From Tetragonia tetragonoides (lineage: Eukaryota > Streptophyta > Magnoliopsida > Caryophyllales > Aizoaceae), in the NCBI GenBank assembly GCA_038025085.1, contig CM076151.1, positions 7,941,001 to 8,005,000 of the forward strand: a stretch of DNA of 64,000 nucleotides, in the 5' to 3' direction. Position numbers and translations under genes: made by a program. The notes under the pieces were generated by a model. The model was not told the origin of the DNA. It searched no databases and saw nothing but the letters and a program-made list of their open reading frames with translations. Positions 56,161 through 64,000 of this stretch are shown in pieces. Positions within the stretch are counted from its first letter, which is position 1, and each line of letters begins with the position of its first letter.

Positions 56161-56959
56161 ATGGTTTAGGGTAGTGTTAAATACCGCACCCTTGATATAT
56201 AGAATTACCTAAAAACCCCTCTCCTCAAAAATTTAAAACAAAACTCACCCATCCAATATCGATGTACAGGATTGCAATAATGCTTTTCTCTTTCCTGAAT
56301 AAATTCACCCCATTCCTCTCTGTGTGTATATGCTCCAGCCCCAAATAGCCATAGGAGCACCTATGACAGAGCTCCCAAAGATAGCTTGACAGAAGCTCAA
56401 GCAATTATACAACACGTACTTCACCGGCGACATAGTTCGGCAAGCAAGGTCACCAATATTAGAACTCGAGCAAGTACATGGAAGTTTTCAGCAACACAAA
56501 TTCCCCCAATTATACTGCTTGCCTTGTGGCATCCAGAGAAAGAAGACGACCACAATTGTAGTTTTATTACACCTGCGCCCACATTAGGCATAGGTGTGTG
56601 GCATATCTGCCTAGCTTAGGCGCAGGAATATAATACTCACGCCTGTTTGAGGCGCAAGTGTGTATCTCTTTTCTTTTTTCTTTTTTTTTGGTAATTTTGC
56701 CGAAAATTATTCATATGGGCATGTGAACTACTATGATAATACACTATTAAAATTTAGAACATACATCAAAAAGTTTGTCGTGATTTGATCTATCACTTAT
56801 CATGTGTGAGACAAAAGAGTGTTGTATTGTTAACATAGTGAGGAAGGAGGAGGGATGAAATGGAATCAAAGTTAAAAGAAAGGCGTTATAGTCATATTTT
56901 ACAGGAGGGTGCGGTATAGTTTAAGTTGGGGTGCGGTATTAATGCGAACGGATGGTTTA
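56161..56959. mobile_element. Small relative of the 3-kb element, 8-bp duplication
   Basis: ATGGTTTA occurs at 56161-56168 and 56952-56959. The ends read GGGTAGTGTTAAATACCGCACCC and, reversed, CGTTCGCATTAATACCGCACC, sharing TAATACCGC with each other and TAAATACCGC with the 43-46 kb element. The right end repeats GGGTGCGGTAT twice. The 783-base interior has no transposase; it contains GCGCAGGAATATAAT and TTAGGCGCAGG-type repeats (56566-56660). Confidence 0.75.
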
Positions 56960-57222
56960 TACCATACCAATTTATTATCATTCTTATAATAACCTTGTTA
57001 TTTTCTTGTTCTTTAGGCCACCACCACTTTATTATTATTATTATTATTATTAACCACCACTTTCAGTTTTTTTTAAATATTTAAGTTTTTAAATTATTTT
57101 TTTTTGATGAAAAAGCATAGATGACCAAATTCTCCAGCATTTCAATTTCACTCGAGTCATTTTCTTCACTAGTCAATATTCATGTCAGCTACTACTACAA
57201 GTGGTTACTACATCCATGCCCT

Positions 57223-57230
57223 TTATATAC
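57223..57230 (+). promoter_or_regulatory. Likely TATA box of AGB1
   Basis: CTTTATATACG about 370 bases before the ATG, followed by a C-rich stretch and a GCCACGTCAC element (57281-57291) that could be a bZIP site or lie in the leader. Confidence 0.4.
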
Positions 57231-57599
57231 GCTGGCCCCCATTTCTATTTTCCACACCGTGTAACACTTCAAAACATCACGCCACGTCACACACAAAGTG
57301 GGCCCAAGGCGGCTCCCAGTCAATTTTCTCTTTCTCTCTCCTCTTCGTCAGCTAATAGTCTCCCACAAATCAATTTCTAACTGCTCACCATCCTCAACCT
57401 CAAATCATTCACATTCATTTCCACAACCAAAAATTAAAGATAAAATCTACCACCTCAAAACCCTAATTTTGTAGAAATGTCAATTTCACCAAATTAGGGC
57501 TCGATTTAGATGCTCGAAGTCGTATTAATGGCGTAAAAAAGAGGAAATTAGTGGAGATTTTTGTGAATCTTGGTGGTGTAAAATTAAAATTGGGCGAAA

Positions 57600-60500
57600 A
57601 TGGCGGCGACAGTGACAACAACAACAACAACAACGGCGACAGCGGAGGGGAGAGAGAAATTGTCGGTTGCTGAGCTGAAAGAGCGACATGCTAACGCCAT
57701 TGAGCAAGTTACTTCTCTTAGAGAGCAGCTCAAGCAACGTCGCCGTAATCTTCTCGACACTGATGGTCAGTTTTCTCTCTCTCTCTTGAACTTTGTGGTT
57801 TTTGTTTTCATTTTTGGAAAAATGATGGAATGTTTGATTTGATGATCTGATTTTTTTTTTTAATTTTTTTTAATATTTGGGAAGTGGCGAGTTTTGCGGC
57901 TGCGCAAGGGAAGACAGCGGTGAGTTTTGGACCGACAGATCTTGTGTGTTGTCGTACATTGCAAGGCCATACAGGAAAGGTATTTTCTTTCTTTGTTTTG
58001 TCTATTTTCTTTTTATGGGTATGTTGTTTGGTTTTGTTGTGGATAATTATGTACAATTAAGGGAAGGGGAAATCAGTGAAGGAATGGAATATTTATGGTA
58101 TGTGATGTGATCATATGAATCCTAAAGTTCTGAGTTGAATGACTAGGCTGAAATGTGTGTATGAAATCAAATCAGGTGAGAGAGTGATAATGGGTAAGAA
58201 TCATGCCAGTATAATGTACTCCGTATGGACCGTATGCTTCTAGCAGGAATCTTATTGAATAAAGGAGCATATAGATGGTTTCGGATCAATGAGTTATAAC
58301 CTTCCACATGAGCGGGTTTATGCTTGTTTAGTGAACAATTTGATTGAGAGGGAGTTTTGAGGGTGGGAAATGCAGGGGGTGAGATAGACTATGTAACTAT
58401 GTAGGTTGCTCTTATGCCAATTGCTGGATGAGTAGAGGGTTAGCTCATTGCTCTAAGTTATTGTTCCTCAAAACCTTGTACTTTTGTTATATATAATTCA
58501 TGAGATTGGAAGTATAATGTAAGGACCGTGCCCAGGTTTATTCATTGGATTGGACCCCTGAGAAAAATCGAATTGTTAGTGCATCTCAAGATGGGAGGTT
58601 AATAGTTTGGAATGCCCTAACAAGCCAGAAAACTCATGCCATCAAGCTACCATGTGCGTGGGTGATGACGTGTGCGTTCTCTCCTACTGGTCAATCAGTT
58701 GCCTGTGGCGGCCTTGATAGCGTCTGTTCGATATTCAACCTTAACTCTCCGACTGATAAAGATAGGAATTCACCTGTTTCAAAAACTCTTACTGGGCATA
58801 AGGGGTATGTGTCTAGCTGTCAATACGTTCCGGATGAGGATGCCCACTTAATTACCAGTTCTGGTGATCAGACTTGCATATTATGGGATATCACGACGGG
58901 ATTGAGAACATCTGTCTTTGGAGGTGAATTTCAATCTGGCCATACTGCTGATGTGTTGAGGTACTTGATGGCTTGTCTCGTGTAATGCTTAAGTTCTTTT
59001 CCCAGTTTGTTGGTTTAATAAGAAAGAAAAATCATTTGCAGTGTGTTTTTTTGCTAAGTAGTGCTTTGACAGTTGACACTGAAGTTTCACTTCAGCATTT
59101 TTCTATCTTTCCTGATCTGGGTGTTCTTCTATCACTCCAGTGTGTTGAATCCAGTTCCACATCTTTTAACTTTTTATTTGGACAGGATTGGAGGTTATCT
59201 CTAATAAATCTACTTTTGCCAAAAAGGAAGGAAAGATAACATAGCAATTAGCTCAGAAAACCTGGAGCTTTCGGTGAAATATTGCTTGCATATCCTCGTT
59301 GTGAGAGATGAATAGGCACAACTTCCATGTAGTGGTGCTTTAGCTTGTGATAGTTCCATTTTGCCATAGTTTACCCCTTTCCTTGCATGTAATTGAAAAC
59401 TAATGTTACACATATGTTTTAGATAATCAGAAAGAACCTCTCTACTAGGCGACTTGCTAGGGGTAAGGATGTGTACATCTGGACCTCCCCGGACCCCCGC
59501 CCTTGCAGGATACTTACTGGGTGATTGTATGAAACAATAGTGCCAAGAATCAGGAAATAGTTCGCATGAAACATGAATAAAGCCTGATCATAAGAGTTTC
59601 CAATTGGCCAATCTTTTGTTACATAATCATACACTGTGCTGAGTACATGAGGATTATCAGTGAGATTTTCTGCTCCCTTACGTGAAGTACCGCTTTTTCA
59701 TGTGACAGCAAACTTCATCTTCTGTTGCTACATATCTTGCAGATTTGCTATATTCCCATGGCCCCGTGATTTTGTTATGTCTTTCTCCCTTATACTAGTA
59801 TTTAGTTACCTAGAAAAAGTTCTTTCAAAATTTTCTTTGATGTGTAGATTAGTTGAAGCAGAATGCCTCTCTTACATTGTTGTTGTGAAACAGTTTAAAC
59901 TATTACTCACTCTCTCTTCTGTAAATTTCAGTGTTTCAATCAGTAGAGCAAACAGTAAAATGTTTGTATCTGGTTCCTGTGACTCGACTGTTCGATTGTG
60001 GGACACTCGTGTAGCCAGTCGCGCTGTTAGAACATTTTTTGGTCATGAAGGAGATGTAAATGCTGTGAAGTTCTTCCCAGACGGTAACAGATTTGGCACT
60101 GGCTCAGATGATGGAAGCTGCAGGTTGTTTGACATTCGTACTGGGCACCAACTTCAAGTATACCAACAACCACATGGTGAAAATGATGTTCCTCATGTGA
60201 CAAGCATAGCTTTCTCCGTATCAGGAAGACTTCTTTTTGCAGGCTATTCAAATGGTGATTGTTATGTCTGGGACACTTTGCTAGCAAGGGTATGTACTTC
60301 TAGTACTTGTATACATCAAAATACATATTGCAACATTAAGCTGTGCTTCCTGATGGCCTATTATTGGCTAGTTAGTTTATGTTGTGGCCATGTAAAAGGC
60401 ATGAAGATAAAAGGCAGGGATGTATGAGATGATTGCAGGTGTCTGGATGAATAGAGGGTGTGATCATGCTTATAAAGTCTCTCATTTTGTTGTTTCTACT

Positions 60501-61746
60501 TATTTGGAGTTTCCAATAGGATTGCCCATGGAGGATTTTTTGCTTCTTTTGTCACAGAAGCATTTGTATCTGTAGATTGTTGCCTCATGATTTGGAACCT
60601 ACTTCTGACTTCTGTATCTGCCCCAGTTCTGGAACTAGTGATTGCGGGCAGCTACTGCTGCTTGTGCAATCTCAATGGGTTTCTTTACTTCTCGTCAGAG
60701 TGTTCAGATGTGCACAGTCACCCACATACACACAAATTGACCGGGGGGAGGGGGTGGAGATCGGAGAAGGAGAAAGAGAGACATACTGTCATACGACTAT
60801 CAAGGGAGTATATTTGTTTTTTTGCTGCGTCTGCTTGCGAACAATTTCAGTAGTACTAATTTACTCTACCAATATCTATTTAATGGTTGGATTTAATGTA
60901 TTCTGTTGTCTCTTTTAGGTGGTTCTGAATTTGGGCTCTCTTCAGAACTCTCATACGGGAAGAATCAGTTGTTTGGGCTTGTCAGCTGATGGGAGTGCCC
61001 TATGTACTGGAAGTTGGGACACAAACCTGAAGGTCAGTTCATCTATATGTATACTTTTGACAGCACTTTTTTCCTTAATAGTAGCTACTACTTGAGATAA
61101 ACGGGCATCATACAGTCTGTAATTACATTTAGTACGCTTCCCTACATCTGGTAATGACCAACGTGAAATTTAATCATCATTCTACTACTACATGATAAGT
61201 AAGCTGAAATTCCCTTCCATCTACAACTAGTTTATTAATTAATTTTTCTGACTAATATTTCTATTATATAAAAAAAAATTCTGACTAATATTTGATACTC
61301 TTCTCCTTTTCACTTTTTGCAAAGTATGTACTCGTCTGATCCTATATGAATAAATACACAAGATTGATTGAAATTTGATGTAAAAATATGTTGCCATGAT
61401 TTAACCAAGAAATTTGTCTGATCCTATACCAATAAAACAGAAGCACTGCCATGATCAATAAAACTCCATTGAGCAAAAATCTGATGTATTCATGACAGCA
61501 TATGAAATTTGATGTAAAAATATGCTGCCTTGACAGAAAAAATATAGTGAGTACATCAGACACACAACTTGTTGAAAATGTTGAATGATAATCTTGGTTA
61601 AATCAGTTCCATCGTCTCAAGTGTGTTTCTGATGTACTCAGCATCCTTCCTGAGTTCTTGATCACCAGAAATCAAATATGTACTTATTTCCTTTCCATTT
61701 GGTCCTGCAGATTTGGGCTTTTGGAGGACATAGACGCGTAATCTAA
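57600..61746 (+). CDS. AGB1: Heterotrimeric G-protein beta subunit
   Basis: Six exons: 57600-57765, 57885-57979, 58536-58960, 59932-60289, 60919-61032 and 61711-61746; frames join to give 397 residues. The N-terminal coiled coil (about 21-55, [20 protein letters not shown]) pairs with the G-gamma subunit. Seven WD40 repeats follow: [75 protein letters not shown] and the final [14 protein letters not shown]βγ signals at the plasma membrane in plant development, stomatal and immune responses. Ahead of the usual start there is a Thr-rich extension ([12 protein letters not shown]) from an ACA repeat; the codon where other plants begin (MSVAELKE) is TTG here. It matches At4g34460. Confidence 0.97.
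59429..59525 (+). mobile_element. Au-type SINE, AGB1 intron 3
   Basis: AGAACCTCTCTACTAGGCGA, GGGGTAAGGATGTGTACATC, GGACCTCCCCGGACCCC and TACTTACTGGGTGA. It is close in sequence to the CAP1 intron 7 copy, and 5' truncated like it. Confidence 0.75.
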
Positions 61747-62628
61747 TCTCTTACGATATCTCACTCGAACAGTCTCGTCATTTTTTCTCATTTTGAGCCA
61801 ATGTGCTCCATTCTACTCTGGAGTCCTTTGTATATTACTGTTTCGTGCTTCCTCTGCTCTTGTAACTTTATTGGAAATGCTAATGATTTAGTTAGAGCCA
61901 GTTCCACCTTATTTGTGAGATTTTACCACCCTCTTGCATTGTCAAATATGTGTGCGTTTTGCGTGAAACCTGCAAGTGTTTGCCAGTTGCCACCAAGTTT
62001 TGAATGTCAAGAATCTGGATCTCTAATACATTCAGATTTCAGAGCTGATGATTATTTGTGAATTTTATTGTGAATACATGCACTCTCCATTGCCATTTCT
62101 GGTGTTTTATTTCTGATGTAGCTCTTATTTTTTTGTCGGCTTAAATTTGACAACAATTAGTTTGAAGTCCGATATAGTTAGGTTGATCTGTGGTTTTAGG
62201 TACAGCCTCATGTCAAGCTTATAACCCATCAAACAGTTGACAATGCTCAGCGTGTATTCAGTATCTGGGTAGCTAATATGAGAATGTGTCTAGTGTTCTA
62301 TCCTAGCTCAATTAAGTTTTTTTTAATGCTAGTTACAAGTACATTATGCAAGTAATTTGTGTGGTATCTTCTATTTCTTTAAAAATTGCATTTAGGTGAT
62401 TGTTTGCTTAAATATGGAATTTAAAATAATATTTTTTCGCTTTTTTTTAATATCGTTTTCTTTTTTTGGGGATGGGGGAAGATCCTGAGGGCAAATAAGA
62501 CTTTTTCCAAGGGCCCCAACTATCCATGCCAACCAATTTCTTATCACCTTATCATATTCCCCTGAACTCAGATCACCTGTACACATTTGTGTTTCTTCCC
62601 GCTGAAACCTTTTTTTTTTTTTGAAGAA
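61747..62628. other. AGB1 3' region and mTERF promoter
   Basis: AGB1 3' UTR, then AT-rich DNA. A T-run (62610-62622) directly precedes the mTERF start codon. No other feature was supported. Confidence 0.5.
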
Positions 62629-63471
62629 ATGCTTCTCTCCCTCCATGCTAGAACACCAACAGCCTGCTTATCCTCTTATCTTCAAGCTTCAAGCCATCGC
62701 TCTTTATCTTCTTCTACACCTCCAACTGTCCTTCGCTTTCGCACAGCTTACCGCGAAAAACTAACCTTTCTAAGAAACTTGGGCATTATTGATTCCAATC
62801 CCAGAAACCCTAATGTCCCCTCCCACGAAACTCTGGATCGAATTCTCACCATCATAAACTTCCTCAAATCGAAAGGCTTTTCAGATAGTGACATCGCGAT
62901 ACTTTCTACGTCTTGCTCTCAACTCTTTGTTTCTAGTCTTGACCCAACTGATATAGCCCCAGTTTTCAGTTTCTTGGCTGCTGATGTTGCTGCTTCTAGA
63001 GAAGAGTCGTGTGGTCTTATTCTTCGATGCCCCGAGCTCTTGTTCTCGAATGTCGAATACTGCTTGAGGCCGACACTCGTATTTCTCAAAGGCATAGGGC
63101 TTGAGAGGCTGAACTTACCTACTAATCTCAATGCACATCTCCTTAACACTCGGGTTAGTAAGCTCGAGACGAAGATCATGTTCCTACAAGAAATCGGGTT
63201 TGCGTATGAAGAGTCTATAAAGACGTGTGCTCGGCTGCCCGCCATTTTCGGTTACAGCATTGAGAATAATATGGAGCCTAAGGTTGAGTACTTGGTGGAA
63301 GTGATGGACAGGAGTATTGAAGAACTGAAAGAGTTTCCTCAGTACTTTGCATTTAGCTTAAGGAAGAAGATAATACCTAGGCATCTACATTTGAAGCAAA
63401 GAAGTGTTGACATCTCTTTGAAGAGAATGTTGTTGTGCGGTGATCAAAAGTTCTATGCCAAGTGGAAATGA
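62629..63471 (+). CDS. mTERF family protein, probably plastid-targeted
   Basis: A single exon of 280 residues from ATG 62629; the frame is open upstream but without an ATG. A Ser/Thr/Arg-rich transit peptide (about 1-35) is followed by about six mTERF helical repeats, with the typical LxxxGF or LxxIGF and P.L.. signatures (FLKSKGFSDSDIAILSTSCS, LILRCPELLFSNVEYCLRPT, FLQEIGFAYEESIKTCARLP and EELKEFPQYFAFSLRKKIIP). mTERF proteins bind organelle nucleic acids and affect transcription, splicing or translation. Similarity, from memory, is strongest to Arabidopsis At2g34620/At2g03050-type members; I do not assign a number. The C-terminus ends RMLLCGDQKFYAKWK, as in the family. Confidence 0.87.
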   Translation: MLLSLHARTPTACLSSYLQASSHRSLSSSTPPTVLRFRTAYREKLTFLRNLGIIDSNPRNPNVPSHETLDRILTIINFLKSKGFSDSDIAILSTSCSQLFVSSLDPTDIAPVFSFLAADVAASREESCGLILRCPELLFSNVEYCLRPTLVFLKGIGLERLNLPTNLNAHLLNTRVSKLETKIMFLQEIGFAYEESIKTCARLPAIFGYSIENNMEPKVEYLVEVMDRSIEELKEFPQYFAFSLRKKIIPRHLHLKQRSVDISLKRMLLCGDQKFYAKWK

Positions 63472-64000
63472 TCGAAACTTTCCAGAGCACAACCATAATA
63501 AAGAAGGGCATTTGGTTGGCACAAATTAGTGCAAAGTTTAGAACTTGTCCTCTAGCAACACTTGCTTACACTTTACGGCTCTTTTGGCTCGAAGTAATAA
63601 ATTTAGGGTTGTAGGAACTGTAAAAAATGGAATAAAATCAGTTTTACATTAAAATGTATGTATGTATCATATGACATATAGAAAGTTATCATAAAAACTC
63701 ATACAAAACAGTCTTACCGTGAGACGATTATTACACTTTGAAAAGTATGCTTCTATTAGGTACCAAAAAAGTCAAGTACACTTTGGTCAAAATTCGTTAA
63801 TCCTTAAATGGTACTATAAAGATTAGTGCATCAAGGTATCAAGAAAGAAAGACAAAAAACATTCATTTATGTACAAAATAACCCAACATAGGATATGAAG
63901 AGGTTTTGGTGAACGCAGGACAACTTTCAGGAATATGGGATCTTGTAGATGAATCGAATGTCACCTCTCAACTAGTTAAATTCATGATTTTGCCTTGGAA
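63472..64000. other. mTERF 3' flank and window end
   Basis: AT-rich DNA with no recognisable gene. CTTACCGTGAGACGATTATT at about 63713-63732 is a fragment of the GAGACG repeat also seen near 5560 and 6795. Confidence 0.5.

Larger units (their letters stand above)
54494..57222. other. Spacer between GH17 and AGB1
   Basis: This holds the GH17 3' region, a tRNA-Glu, a foldback-related element (56161-56959), an AAAG repeat (about 55718-55737) and TTA repeats (57031-57052). No protein gene was recognised. Confidence 0.5.

Noticed and set aside
62587..62628. Extension of the mTERF frame (with a run of Phe)
   Set aside because: It begins at TTG and reads through a T-run. The ATG at 62629 starts a normal transit peptide.

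Overview
The window is nuclear DNA of a flowering plant, a eudicot. It is AT-rich, most genes have introns with GT-AG borders, and the protein families are plant-specific (remorin, X8-containing GH17, receptor-like kinase, NFD6). The spacers hold plant MITEs, Au-type SINEs and other SINEs. The exact family cannot be fixed by reading; Caryophyllales is possible, but that is only an impression from repeat style.

Left part (1-24 kb). The first coding exon of a leftward gene lies at 475-528 and looks like the N-terminus of the mitochondrial complex I 23-kDa (TYKY/NDUFS8) subunit. A rightward NFD6-like small mitochondrial gene (2259-3339) diverges from it, with a long hairpin MITE between them. 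A rightward At1g01500-like gene (8221-10532) follows. Next come two leftward genes: a BTB/POZ protein (12307-15376) and a remorin (16508-19356). A single-exon gene with Tim17/22/23-like features lies at 22395-23024, with a Tourist-like MITE just upstream and two diverged copies of a noncoding repeat on either side.

Right part (27-64 kb). The order is a receptor-like kinase of the At4g34500 type (27483-31167), cyclase-associated protein CAP1 (35755-42228), a GH17 beta-1,3-glucanase with X8 domain (47953-54493) and the heterotrimeric G-protein beta subunit AGB1 (57600-61746). This repeats the order At4g34500-At4g34490-At4g34480-At4g34460 on Arabidopsis chromosome 4 (recalled, not searched), so the block is probably ancestral. 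An intronless mTERF gene (62629-63471) closes the window. Three tRNA-Glu genes lie in the spacers: two identical CTC copies and one TTC.

The less ordinary content is mobile or rearranged DNA. (1) A 2.1-kb retroposed unit (12-bp target-site duplication plus poly-A) carries an intact 566-codon TPR protein of unknown tail, between the kinase and CAP1. (2) A 3.05-kb foldback element (8-bp duplication) has arms that hold palindrome arrays and what looks like a captured first exon. A smaller relative at 56 kb has its own 8-bp duplication. (3) The P/S/T linker exon of the GH17 gene has a duplicated, expanded copy fused to a SINE end. (4) There are several SINE and MITE insertions with readable target-site duplications. 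No operon-like or defence-type system is present.
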